Assembly (NCBI GenBank): GCA_905215645.1 | Contig: CAJMQS010000003.1 | Coordinates: forward strand, 1 to 64,000 | Direction: 5' to 3' | Source: an uncultured bacterium | GTDB taxonomy: Bacteria > Bacillota > Negativicutes > Acidaminococcales > Acidaminococcaceae | Length of the DNA: 64,000 nt | Shown here: positions 41,854 through 49,778 of the stretch, in pieces | Numbering within the stretch: position 1 is the stretch's first letter | How the letters are laid out: each line of letters begins with the position of its first letter | Position numbers and translations under genes: made by a program | The notes under the pieces: model-generated | What the model saw: the letters and a program-made list of their open reading frames with translations, nothing else | Database searches by the model: none | What the model was told of the DNA's origin: nothing

Positions 41854-42844
41854 GGACTTTGCCTCCTTTGCGCAGCATATATAGGAAAAAGGGTCCTCCT
41901 GTCATAGCCATGATGACCCCCACTGGGATTTCCATCCCTGGGATCAGGATCCGCCCCAGGGTATCCGCTGCCAACAGGATGACACCGCCCAGCAGGGCGG
42001 AAATCGGCAACAGGGACCGGTAATCCGCACCTCCCAGGATCCGGGCCATATGGGGGACTACCAGTCCCACAAAACCGATCATCCCGGCCACGGCCACTGT
42101 AGCCGCCGCCAGGAAGGCCCCTACGGCAGAAATGACGATCCGCAGCAGGTCCACATTGACCCCCAGGCTGGAAGCCATTTCGTCTCCCAATTGGAGGATA
42201 TTGGCACTTTTGATGCAGCCGGCGGCCAAGACCAGCCCCACCCCGGCATAAAGGGCCACAGTGGCCACATGTTCCCAGCCCCGGCCGGAAAGGCTCCCAT
42301 TGAGGAATCCCAGCACATTGGACAGATTGTCCGCATTGAGCAGCTGCAGGAAGGAGGTATAGGCTCCCAGGACGGTGTTGATGGCCACCCCAGAAAGGAC
42401 GATCCGCACTGGATCCACCCCATTCTTCCAAGTCATGGCATAGATCAGCACACAGGCCACTAGAGCACCCCCGAAAGCAAAGAGGGGGACAGAAGAGAGC
42501 AGGGTAGGAGCCAGCAGCATGACGGACGTGGCCGCCGTGGCCGCTCCGGCAGAGACCCCGATGATGCCTGGGTCTGCCAAAGGGTTCCGCATGACGGCCT
42601 GGAGCAGGGCGCCTGATACCGAAAGAGAGGCCCCTACCAAGATGGCCATAAGGATCCGGGGCAGCCGCAGATTCAGGATCACCACTTGGATGGTCCGCTC
42701 TCGTTCCCACAGTCCCGTAAGGATCCGAGCCGGTGAGAACCAGGCACTGCCCAGTCCCAAGGCGAACAAGGCCAGGATCCCCAGGAAGCAGAATAGCAGG
42801 AGACAGATCCCTGCGGTCCGGGAACCGCGGAATACCCGGTTCAT
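41843..42844 (-). CDS. FecCD-family iron/heme permease
   Basis: 333 residues with about ten transmembrane helices. LRLPRILMAILVGASLSVSG, ALLQAVMRNPLADPGIIGVS and GMIGFVGLVVPHMARILGGA are the standard signatures of the FecCD/BtuC family. It forms the inner-membrane channel with the neighbouring ATPase and takes substrate from the lipoprotein encoded just upstream. Confidence 0.95.
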   Translation of the reverse strand: MNRVFRGSRTAGICLLLFCFLGILALFALGLGSAWFSPARILTGLWERERTIQVVILNLRLPRILMAILVGASLSVSGALLQAVMRNPLADPGIIGVSAGAATAATSVMLLAPTLLSSVPLFAFGGALVACVLIYAMTWKNGVDPVRIVLSGVAINTVLGAYTSFLQLLNADNLSNVLGFLNGSLSGRGWEHVATVALYAGVGLVLAAGCIKSANILQLGDEMASSLGVNVDLLRIVISAVGAFLAAATVAVAGMIGFVGLVVPHMARILGGADYRSLLPISALLGGVILLAADTLGRILIPGMEIPVGVIMAMTGGPFFLYMLRKGGKVRGN

Positions 42845-43830
42845 ACCTTGCCTTCTTTCAGGCTGTCCAGCCGGCGGATCAAGTCCTGGATCTGGTCCAA
42901 TTCATCCAGACCCCCGGACACTGCGAACCACTTGGGCAGGTAAATGACCTTGCCTTCCCGGATGGCCGCAAAATGATCCCAATAGGAGGCATGATCCTGG
43001 AATTCCTGTTCCATGGCTTCCCTCTGCTCATTTTCCCCCGCCATGGCCGAAACACAGACCACCAGATCAGGCTGATAGGAAAGTGCCTTTTCCTGGTCCA
43101 TGGGGACCATGGAGCCCCCCATTTCCGGAGCCACGTTGGTGAAGCCCAGCAGCTGGAGCATGGATCCCACAGTACCATTTTTGTTCTGGAGATAGAAACG
43201 GGGCGGCGCAGCCTGGAGGACCATGACTTTCTTTCCCTGGTTCTGCTGCCGGGCATTTTCCATTTCTTTTTCCACCTGCTGGAACTGTTCCTTGATTTTC
43301 ATCCCTGCCTCTGACTCTTTTCCGAAAGCATCTACCAGGATCAAGGTCAGTTCTTTGATGGAATCATAGGAAACCGTCGGACCTGCATCCACGTAATAGA
43401 CCGGGATCTTTTCCCGTTCCAGGATCTTGCCGTAGGTGTCTCGAGCATGGTAGCCCACGATCACCAGATCCGGCTGGAGCGCGATGACTCCTTCCAGATC
43501 GATGTTGGAGCGCATCCCGGTCTGGAATTCTTTGGCATTGGCTTTCAGATCTTCCGGCCACTGGATGATCTTGGTGGCGGGAATCCCCACCAGATTCACC
43601 CCCAGGGCATGGAGGGTCAGCACCGGGGTATTGGTCAGGGCCACCACCCGTTCCGGTTTTTTGGCCAGGGTTACGCTGCCGTTGATGCCGTATTTTTCCA
43701 AGGCTTTGGGATAGGGCAGGGTCAGCGCTGTTTTCCCCGGGGCAGAAGGAGCCTGGGAAGGGCTGCCGCAGCCGGCCAAAACCAGCAGCAAGAAACAGGA
43801 AAGCATCAGTAGGATCCATTTTTTTACCAT
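42841..43830 (-). CDS. Periplasmic heme/iron-binding lipoprotein
   Basis: 329 residues from the ATG at 43830, chosen because a lipoprotein signal starts there: LLMLSCFLLLVLAGCGSPSQ, with the lipobox Cys in LAGC. The body fits class III helical-backbone binding proteins (PERVVALTNTPVLTLHALGV, VIALQPDLVIVGYHARDTYG, VYYVDAGPTVSYDSIKEL). It delivers heme or a ferric chelate to the permease. It is the first gene of the ten-gene heme operon. Confidence 0.92.
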   Translation of the reverse strand: MVKKWILLMLSCFLLLVLAGCGSPSQAPSAPGKTALTLPYPKALEKYGINGSVTLAKKPERVVALTNTPVLTLHALGVNLVGIPATKIIQWPEDLKANAKEFQTGMRSNIDLEGVIALQPDLVIVGYHARDTYGKILEREKIPVYYVDAGPTVSYDSIKELTLILVDAFGKESEAGMKIKEQFQQVEKEMENARQQNQGKKVMVLQAAPPRFYLQNKNGTVGSMLQLLGFTNVAPEMGGSMVPMDQEKALSYQPDLVVCVSAMAGENEQREAMEQEFQDHASYWDHFAAIREGKVIYLPKWFAVSGGLDELDQIQDLIRRLDSLKEGKV

Positions 43831-43892
43831 GTTATTAGTTTCTCCTAACTTAATTTTACTGTTTTCCATCATCTTTTCACGTTATTTTCATG

Positions 43893-43911
43893 TTTGGTTA
43901 GTCTAATATAA
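43893..43911. promoter_or_regulatory. DtxR/IdeR-like metal repressor operator
   Basis: TTTGGTTAGTCTAATATAA matches the 19-base DtxR/IdeR consensus (TTAGGTTAGSCTAACCTAA) at 15 positions by eye, including the central TTAG-N-CTAA. It lies 15 bases downstream of the -10 of the heme operon promoter, so a bound iron-repressor would block transcription. Confidence 0.6.
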
Positions 43912-43925
43912 CTCATTCCGTAAAA

Positions 43926-43954
43926 AAGATAGCATGCTGAGAAAAAATTGTCAA
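43926..43954 (-). promoter_or_regulatory. Promoter of the heme operon
   Basis: Read leftward: -35 TTGACA (43949-43954), 17-base spacer, -10 TATCTT (43926-43931). It lies about 100 bases upstream of the lipoprotein start, leaving a long AT-rich leader that holds the DtxR-like site. Confidence 0.8.
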
Positions 43955-43958
43955 TAAA

Positions 43959-43995
43959 AAACCTGCAACATCTTTGCCACAAATGTTGCAGGTTT
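43959..43995 (-). terminator. Rho-independent terminator upstream of the heme operon
   Basis: AAACCTGCAACAT pairs with ATGTTGCAGGTTT; read leftward it is followed by TTTTTTATT. It stops transcripts arriving from the yhcH-like operon just before the heme promoter. Confidence 0.85.
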
Positions 43996-44003
43996 GTCAT
44001 AAA

Positions 44004-44025
44004 AAGCTGCCGCATATGCAGCAGC
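44004..44025 (-). terminator. Terminator hairpin after the YhcH-like gene
   Basis: Read leftward, AGCTGC-T-GCATATGC-G-GCAGCT is followed by TTTTTAT. It lies ten bases after the stop of the YhcH-like gene and works in tandem with the stronger hairpin next to it. Confidence 0.65.
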
Positions 44026-44035
44026 TCCTTGACTA

Positions 44036-44506
44036 TCATTGATCCATCCGTACTTTGATTACAATCTTCTTAACACTTTCCGGCCCCTCTTCAAACCAGC
44101 AGTTGGGCCGATGGACTTCCCAAGGGAAGAAAATGGCAAAGTCTCCTTTTTCCAACCCAACAAAGTTCTCCTTCTCCACCTTGCCGTAAAACACCACATC
44201 GTTGGTTTCTCTTCGGTCTTCCGTGATTTCTCCGGCATTTTCCACATCCGTATAGCCGATTTTTTCTCTTCCGGCTCCCAGGACCTGGATGTCGATGTAC
44301 TGGAAGTGTTTCTCCGGCCGGCGGTCCGCTGCCGGTTCTGTTTCATAGGCATTGACGCTGGCAAAGATATCTTCTCCAGCCAAAGGGGTCTTCCCTGCCG
44401 GCAGTTCCGTCACATCCCGTTCCGCCAGAAGTTCCAAGGCTTTTTTTACCGGACCGGTGAGCTGACCGGCCAGCCGTTCCAAATGGGCAAGATTTCCTGT
44501 AATCAT
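44036..44506 (-). CDS. YhcH/YjgK/YiaL (DUF386) family sugar-associated protein
   Basis: 156 residues. The pattern VNAYETEPAADRRPEKHFQY, then IDIQVLGAGREKIGY and FAIFFPWEVHRPNC, is characteristic of the YhcH/EbgC cupin family; the His and Glu of FPWEVHRP are expected metal ligands. Members often act in sialic acid or sugar-acid catabolism. It overlaps the amidohydrolase gene upstream, so the two are co-expressed; the true substrate is unknown. Confidence 0.9.
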   Translation of the reverse strand: MITGNLAHLERLAGQLTGPVKKALELLAERDVTELPAGKTPLAGEDIFASVNAYETEPAADRRPEKHFQYIDIQVLGAGREKIGYTDVENAGEITEDRRETNDVVFYGKVEKENFVGLEKGDFAIFFPWEVHRPNCWFEEGPESVKKIVIKVRMDQ

Positions 44507-45396
44507 GGTTCTTCCTCCTTAGGCAGCAGCCCCAGCAGTTTGGTATAGACCCGCAGGGCATTTCTGTAGAAAAATTCTTCATGGTGTTCTTCCGGAACCA
44601 CCAGCTTCATGGTATCGATATAGCTGTGGATATTGATCAGGGGCCAGTCCGTCCCATAGAGCACCCGGTCATACTGTCCCACATAATCCAGCCACATCCG
44701 CAGATACCGGAAATAGTCCCTGTGCTTTTCAAAGAAAATGGAACCATCGAAATTCCCTTCCAGGAGCCCGGACAGATCCACATATACATTGGGATTCTTG
44801 GCCACCACTTCCATGGCATCCAGGATCCATGGATTGCCGCAATGGGCAATGACGAATTTCACCCGGGGGAACTGGCTGGCCACTTCATCGATGGTCAGAG
44901 GATGGGCGTATTTCAAAAGGCCGTGGCCTCCTGCCGTATCTCCCGTATGGAACACCACCGGCACCTGACAGGCTTCCGCCAGTTCATACAGAGGAAAATG
45001 CCGAGGATCATAAGCATACACCTGATTGTAGCCGGTGTAGATCTTGATGCCCACACAGTGGGGATTCCGGACCACCGGTTCAAATTCCTGGGCCGTTTTC
45101 TCACAGTTGTCCTGGGTCAGTCCATTGCTTTCCAATCCAGCACAAAAAGCGATTTCTGCTGGCTGGTTGTAGGGTTCCAAGGTACAGGGGCCTGCCAGAT
45201 CCGGTACCCGGGGCACCACGCCTCCAAAGCGGCTGGGGCCCAAAGGCGCATTGCCCATGGCCACTGACAGCACCACGTTGTTCTCCCGGCAAGATTTTAA
45301 ATAATTCTCCACGGTATTTTCATGGCCGGCGGCTTTGGCCACTTGGTCGAATCCCTCATACCGGAAAAAATGCATATGGCCGTCAATGATTTTCAT
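44503..45396 (-). CDS. Amidohydrolase-family TIM-barrel hydrolase
   Basis: 297 residues. The start MKIIDGHMHFFRYEG has the HxH metal motif; VVFHTGDTAGGHG and FVIAHCGNPWILDAMEVV supply further His ligands, and RVLYGTDWPLIN the late Asp. This is the amidohydrolase_2 (ACMSD/LigJ-like) family, which hydrolyses or decarboxylates small cyclic acids, lactones or similar. GAGGGG precedes the start, which overlaps the lipase stop. Substrate unknown. Confidence 0.9.
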   Translation of the reverse strand: MKIIDGHMHFFRYEGFDQVAKAAGHENTVENYLKSCRENNVVLSVAMGNAPLGPSRFGGVVPRVPDLAGPCTLEPYNQPAEIAFCAGLESNGLTQDNCEKTAQEFEPVVRNPHCVGIKIYTGYNQVYAYDPRHFPLYELAEACQVPVVFHTGDTAGGHGLLKYAHPLTIDEVASQFPRVKFVIAHCGNPWILDAMEVVAKNPNVYVDLSGLLEGNFDGSIFFEKHRDYFRYLRMWLDYVGQYDRVLYGTDWPLINIHSYIDTMKLVVPEEHHEEFFYRNALRVYTKLLGLLPKEEEP

Positions 45397-46804
45397 TCAG
45401 AGTCCCCTCTTCTCGTAAAAATATCCATAAAGGTTCCTGCCTCTTGGTTTCGGGCAGGAACTTCTGCAATTCTTTTTTCTGGTCTTCCCACAGATTCAGC
45501 AGGCTCTGGAGTACCCCCTGTTCGAAGCGCACCCGGGTGCTTCCGGCAGCGACGGCATGGATGCCCCCGGTCCGGAGGCCCACCACTTCCTGTCCCAGCT
45601 GGATGGACCATTTATCCGTCTGTCCCACCCGCTGCCGTTCCACCTGGGCCACTACCAAGATATCCGCTCCGGCCTGCCTGGCTTTCTGCCGCAGTTCTTC
45701 CTGGGGCCAAAGGCCTTCCCGACCGGCCGTATGCCGGTAATCCAGCACCACATACCGGGGCAGCAGGCTCCTGTATTCATCCAGGAGGAACTGGCCCAGA
45801 TCCGGGGAATAGCGGGTATCAGCTCCGTTGTCCCTGCACAGGAGCACCAGTGCTGTCAGAGGACCTGTCCCCTCCCGCTGTTCCAAGGGAGCTGCCGGCC
45901 AGATCCTGTTCTTTACGGCCGCCTGTCTTTCCCGATAATAGTCCCGTACCGCCAGATCCAGATAATAAGAAATGGGATGCTGGTAGTCGGTATATTTTCC
46001 GGAAAGGGCATATTCCTTTTTTTCTCCAAACTGCCGGTATCCGGACCGTGTCACCGTCTGGAGGGCTCCCGGCACTGGATCCAGGGAAGTCACCACCCGG
46101 AGGAGATGGATCTTCGGGCCATACTGCTCGGCAAAAGCCTGGTTTCCCACGGCCGGTGCCCCAAAGGTGATCACCGGGATCTGGTCTGGAGCTACGCCCT
46201 GTCCTGCCAGTTCCTCTCCCAGCAGGGTGGCTCCAGCGCCTCCCAAACTGTGTCCGGTGAGCAGCATCTTTTCCTCCGGATGGGCCTTCAGATAGGAAGC
46301 CAAATCTTCTGTCCGGCCGTCCCCATCCACATCCAGGGGCTGAGAAAGAGCCGCCCGGGCATAGCGGAGGAAGCCTTCATGGACAGCCGGTTTCTCCTTC
46401 TTTTCCTCTTTGGATCCGCTCTGCCCTGATGGATAAGGGACCGTTTTCATCTTGAAATTCAGCTGCCAGTCTTTTTTGGTGGCACTGCCCCGGAAAGCCA
46501 GCACGTTCCATTTTTTCCCCTGGAGCATCCCGGAATTCCGTGCCAGGGTGAAATGGGCTTCCGTTCCCCCATCCTTGACGGTATAAGGGGTCAGCTTCCA
46601 GCCATAGCTTTCCAGATAGCGGTTTTCCCGGCTGTCTTCCGGGTCATAGCTTCCGGCACAGACAGCGGCTGCCATGGCTGTCAGCGCAGCCTGTTTCACC
46701 GGACCGGCCGCATCAGCCCCCCAACACAAACGGGGCACTGTCAGACAGAGGAGGGTCATCCCCTGCCACAGCCAGCGCCCCCAGTGCTGTTTCAGCGTGC
46801 CCAT
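45383..46804 (-). CDS. Secreted class 3 lipase-like hydrolase with C-terminal extension
   Basis: 473 residues. A signal peptide (WLWQGMTLLCLTVPRLCWGA) precedes an alpha/beta hydrolase of the lipase_3 type: WNVLAFRGSATKKDW is the oxyanion-side strand, MLLTGHSLGGAGATLLGEEL holds the nucleophile Ser, and PVITFGAPAVGNQAFAEQYG with LRVVTSLDPVPG holds the acid. Residues about 320-470 form a separate domain (TRYSPDLGQFLLDEYRSLLP, ADILVVAQVERQRVGQ) resembling a periplasmic TolB-N-like fold. Likely periplasmic or surface lipase/esterase; the extension is unusual. Confidence 0.85.
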   Translation of the reverse strand: MGTLKQHWGRWLWQGMTLLCLTVPRLCWGADAAGPVKQAALTAMAAAVCAGSYDPEDSRENRYLESYGWKLTPYTVKDGGTEAHFTLARNSGMLQGKKWNVLAFRGSATKKDWQLNFKMKTVPYPSGQSGSKEEKKEKPAVHEGFLRYARAALSQPLDVDGDGRTEDLASYLKAHPEEKMLLTGHSLGGAGATLLGEELAGQGVAPDQIPVITFGAPAVGNQAFAEQYGPKIHLLRVVTSLDPVPGALQTVTRSGYRQFGEKKEYALSGKYTDYQHPISYYLDLAVRDYYRERQAAVKNRIWPAAPLEQREGTGPLTALVLLCRDNGADTRYSPDLGQFLLDEYRSLLPRYVVLDYRHTAGREGLWPQEELRQKARQAGADILVVAQVERQRVGQTDKWSIQLGQEVVGLRTGGIHAVAAGSTRVRFEQGVLQSLLNLWEDQKKELQKFLPETKRQEPLWIFLREEGTLNENH

Positions 46805-46805
46805 C

Positions 46806-47426
46806 TCAGCTTCTGGGATTCCGGGTATTCAGTTCCCGGAGATCCTGTTGGGTCAGGCGGATGTACGCCGGACCATCCAGCAGCGTCCCCAGTTCCTCGG
46901 TCTGGAACAAGATGGAAATGCTGCCATCCTGGTTCAGGAAGAAATCTTCCGGCACCCGGGTCACTTTTTTCTCCGGATGGATCTTCACATCGCTGCTGTT
47001 GTAGCACTGGTTGGACAGATAGCCGTTCATGTCATTGACGGTGACCCGGACAAAGGCCGACAGGGGAAGCCGCTGGCCGCTGGCCAGTTCATAGACCACT
47101 CCTGCTGTCCTCACTTTGTTGTCGTTTCCCTGGGAACGCAGATCGCTGAGTACCAGGGAAACCAGCTGGGTGTCCTCATATTTTTCCTCGTACCAAGTAC
47201 GGCCTGCCGTGAATTTCCGGTCTACGAACCCGGCCCGGAAATCATCCATGAAGGATTTGATATCCTTGTTGATCAGGGTATCCGCTTTTTTATTCTTAGT
47301 ATGGACCACCGGCCAGGTCATCTCCAGGTTCCCCACCTGGGCTTGTTCGCTTTCCACCTCAGCAAAGACCGGGATGGATAAACTGAGGCAAAGGGCTAAA
47401 GCTGCCAGAGTCGCTTTTTTGAACAT
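46806..47426 (-). CDS. Secreted RsiV-like DUF3298/DUF4163 protein
   Basis: 206 residues from the ATG at 47426 (AAGGAG upstream). Signal peptide KKATLAALALCLSLSIPVFA. The body (KKADTLINKDIKSFMDDFRA, VVYELASGQRLPLSAFVRVT, FFLNQDGSISILFQTEELG) fits the DUF4163/DUF3298 family related to RsiV ectodomains. In Negativicutes such stand-alone secreted copies are common; a peptidoglycan or lysozyme-binding role is possible. It sits one base upstream of the lipase gene. Confidence 0.82.
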   Translation of the reverse strand: MFKKATLAALALCLSLSIPVFAEVESEQAQVGNLEMTWPVVHTKNKKADTLINKDIKSFMDDFRAGFVDRKFTAGRTWYEEKYEDTQLVSLVLSDLRSQGNDNKVRTAGVVYELASGQRLPLSAFVRVTVNDMNGYLSNQCYNSSDVKIHPEKKVTRVPEDFFLNQDGSISILFQTEELGTLLDGPAYIRLTQQDLRELNTRNPRS

Positions 47427-47460
47427 GGTCGCACGCTCCTTTTTGTGTCTTTTAAATCTT

Positions 47461-47489
47461 AGTATAACACAAAAAAAGGGGGTGTTGCA
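47461..47489 (-). promoter_or_regulatory. Possible promoter before the RsiV-like gene
   Basis: Read leftward a TATACT -10 (47461-47466) lies 35 bases before the start, with only a weak -35 (TGCAAC) at 17 bases. The -35 would sit inside the terminator hairpin arm, so activity is uncertain. Confidence 0.4.
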
Positions 47490-47505
47490 CGTAACGTGCA
47501 ACACC
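47471..47505 (-). terminator. Terminator hairpin between the IS remnant and the RsiV-like gene
   Basis: GGTGTTGCACGT/ACGTGCAACACC (47481-47505) is an almost perfect palindrome; read leftward it is followed by CCC and a seven-base T-run. It insulates the RsiV-lipase genes from transcription out of the IS remnant. Confidence 0.8.
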
Positions 47506-47519
47506 GGTATGTGTCAACA

Positions 47520-48325
47520 AGTTCTCGGTGAAACCTTCATCGCCGTATAGTTATTCAGAAATGGAGTCAAAATTTTTTTATCGCTGCTTCGAGGTCGACG
47601 ACGTAGGGTTCGCCGCAGGCAAACCCGTCCCGGCCTCCCAGAGGGAAAAAGTCCTCCTATACCCGTACTGACCTGCACCTCACCCTTCCGCCGGGAGGGC
47701 AGACCCGTTCGTCCCTGGCGGGAGGCTCACAGCCTATCGCCTTGCCCTGACGGTCAAAGGCTGCGGCTACGGACCAGGAAGCCAGATGGTCTCGCCCGCG
47801 TGCTCCTCCCGTGGAACGACCACTGTCGATGTTATCCCGCCGACTCCTCCTGGGCCTGCCCTCCCAGCTCCCGGGGTATCGACGTATACTTTCACAGAAT
47901 GCCAGCAGGGGCGGAATTGGGGACCGTTCTCATCACCAGCTCAGTGCTGCAGGATAGAATGGCTTTCCGCCTTCGCGCCGGACCAGACGGCGGGAGAATG
48001 TGATGGTCCCGAACATGCAAAGCACGGTGCGCTGGTCTAACCTCAGGACCTTCTGTTTCCCCGCATACTGCCTGGCCATCTCAGCATCGTAAGTCTCCAG
48101 AGCCCGGGCGAAAGCCTGGCACTGGAGCTCGATTTCCCGCCGCCAGACCTCCTTTTCCAGACTCAGTCCGTTGGAACACCCCTTTATTAAGTTGATGAAT
48201 TCTGATACAATGAAATCCATGGAAGACCTTCTCCTATCTATAGTGTTGGTGTCGAGACTTATACTATAAGATGAAGGTCTTCCTTTTTGCAAGTTTATAA
48301 GGGATTATTCATTTCACCGAGAACT
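47520..48325. mobile_element. Decayed ISLre2-family insertion sequence with intact terminal repeats
   Basis: The ends AGTTCTCGGTGAAA (47520-47533) and its exact complement (48312-48325) are 14-base terminal inverted repeats. The element is only 806 bases, about half the usual ISLre2 size. It keeps the N-terminal part of the transposase near the right end; the left half has no open frame. No clear target duplication is seen. An internal deletion plus point decay best explains it. Confidence 0.75.
47933..48220 (-). pseudogene. Truncated ISLre2 (UPF0236) transposase
   Basis: Starting MDFIVSEFINLIKGC at 48220, the frame gives about 95 residues matching the N-terminal region of UPF0236 transposases (LQCQAFARALETYDAEMARQ, RTVLCMFGTITFSRRLVRR, ending KPFYPAALSW). 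Full proteins have about 450 residues, so the catalytic part is lost. It cannot move by itself. Confidence 0.75.
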
Positions 48326-48339
48326 ATTTTACACTAAGG

Positions 48340-48385
48340 AAAAAAGAGCCATTATCTGCCAAAAGCAGACAATAGCTCTTTTTTT
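48340..48385 (-). terminator. Terminator after trmO
   Basis: AAAAGAGC-C-ATT-A-TCTGC pairs with GCAGA-C-AAT-A-GCTCTTTT with a five-base loop, and T-runs occur on both sides, so it can work in both directions. It lies just after the TrmO stop. Confidence 0.85.
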
Positions 48386-48393
48386 ACTTATTT

Positions 48394-49089
48394 TTAAGCA
48401 TTCTCTAAAGAGATTACATATACATTTCCTTCTGTAATCCGGAATTTCACATTCCACTGTCCAAAGGCCATCCCATAGACCCGATCCGGATCTTTCTGGT
48501 AATGAGGCCGGGGATCCTGGGCCAGGATTCCCAACAAGGCACTCCGCTGATTTTCCGGCAGTTTCGCCAAAAGCTCCGGGGAGCACTGGACCTCCAGGGT
48601 GCTGTCCGCTCCCTGGGCAAATCCGCTCCGGGCTTCCGGCCGGGCATCAGCATAGGGAACGTAGGGCTTGATGTCATAAATGGGAGTCCCGTCCATCAGG
48701 TCCGCCCCCCTCACCCATATCTCCGGGCCCTGGGGCCCATCCCAAGCAATCTTTTCCAATTCCACTAAAGAAAGACCTAGAGGATTGGGGCGGAAGGGAG
48801 AACGAGTGGCAAATACCCCCAGCCGGGTATTGCCTCCCAACCGGGGCGGCCGCACCGTGGGAGACCAGGTATGATTCTGGGAGAACCCCCAAATCAGCCA
48901 TACATGGGAAAAGCCTTCCAGGCCCCGGAGGGCTTCCCGTTCCCGGAACCCTTCCGCCATTTCCACCCGTCCCGTCAGTTCCGGCACCAGGCCGCTCTGC
49001 CGGGGCAGGCCGAACTTTTCCGGCAGCAGGCCCCGGTACCAGGCCACTGGCCGCAAGGTCAGCAGCCCGGTTTCGTTCTTTTGTGCCAT
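48394..49089 (-). CDS. trmO: tRNA (t6A37) N6-methyltransferase TrmO
   Basis: 231 residues. The family pattern is clear: FGLPRQSGLVPELTGRVEM, LRGLEGFSHVWLIWGFSQNH, GVFATRSPFRPNPLGLSLVE and IYDIKPYVPYADARPE. TrmO uses S-adenosylmethionine to methylate the threonylcarbamoyl-adenosine at position 37 of ANN-decoding tRNAs. The start ATG overlaps the stop of the SYLF gene. Function assignment is strong. Confidence 0.95.
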   Translation of the reverse strand: MAQKNETGLLTLRPVAWYRGLLPEKFGLPRQSGLVPELTGRVEMAEGFREREALRGLEGFSHVWLIWGFSQNHTWSPTVRPPRLGGNTRLGVFATRSPFRPNPLGLSLVELEKIAWDGPQGPEIWVRGADLMDGTPIYDIKPYVPYADARPEARSGFAQGADSTLEVQCSPELLAKLPENQRSALLGILAQDPRPHYQKDPDRVYGMAFGQWNVKFRITEGNVYVISLENA

Positions 49090-49724
49090 CAGTCGACCAC
49101 CGTATCCACATTCAGATCTTTATCCACATAGAACCGGGTGCCCTTCACAGTCAGATCTGCAGCCAATCCTTTGGTGGTCACCTGGTACATCCACATGCCG
49201 GGAGCCACCTGGAAGGATCCTTCTAAAGCGTCCCCGTTGACACCGTCCCCGGCAGCGGCCACCGCTTCGCCACCAAATGTCCAGCCTTTGGTGATGAAGG
49301 AATTGAAGGCGTCTTCATTGCCGAACACAAAGATGATATTGGACTGACGGACACCCAGGCCCAGGCCCACTTTCATCTCACCCATCTTCATGAACACTTC
49401 CCGGCCGCTGTGCTGATTGATGGCCCGGCCCCGGCCGTGGCCGCCCCCTAAGAGGCCCACGCTGTAGCTGGTGTCCACAAATACTGCATACCCAAAAGCA
49501 TTCTGGATGGCCTTCCTGGAATTGGGTTTCTTCTGGTACAGGTCCAGCAAAGCCTTATAGGTTTTGGTCCGCAGTTCCGCCCGTTCCCGGTCCTCTTTGG
49601 TCAAAGGCGCCGTCTGGGCCGTTTTCCCACTGGCCGGCTGAGCCGCCGTCCCCGCCGCAAAGCAGGGAGCCGTCAAAGCCAAAGCGGCCAGCAAAGATGC
49701 TGTGATTTTTTTCGTGTTTTTCAT
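49089..49724 (-). CDS. Secreted SYLF-domain (lipid-binding) protein
   Basis: 211 residues from the ATG at 49724. Signal peptide (KITASLLAALALTAPCFAAG) followed by a SYLF domain: YAVFVDTSYSVGLLGGGHGR, GRAINQHSGREVFMKMGEMK and VGLGLGVRQSNIIFVFGNED. SYLF proteins bind phosphoinositide-like lipids in eukaryotes; the bacterial role is unclear. GAGGG precedes the start. Its stop overlaps trmO. Confidence 0.9.
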   Translation of the reverse strand: MKNTKKITASLLAALALTAPCFAAGTAAQPASGKTAQTAPLTKEDRERAELRTKTYKALLDLYQKKPNSRKAIQNAFGYAVFVDTSYSVGLLGGGHGRGRAINQHSGREVFMKMGEMKVGLGLGVRQSNIIFVFGNEDAFNSFITKGWTFGGEAVAAAGDGVNGDALEGSFQVAPGMWMYQVTTKGLAADLTVKGTRFYVDKDLNVDTVVD

Positions 49725-49778
49725 GATCTGACCCTCTTCACTTTTTACTCTGCATTCTTTGCTCTTCACTCTGTACTC

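Noticed and set aside
47560..47930. Possible C-terminal transposase coding in the left half of the IS remnant
   Set aside because: I could not follow an open frame with transposase motifs; the region is too decayed to annotate as coding.
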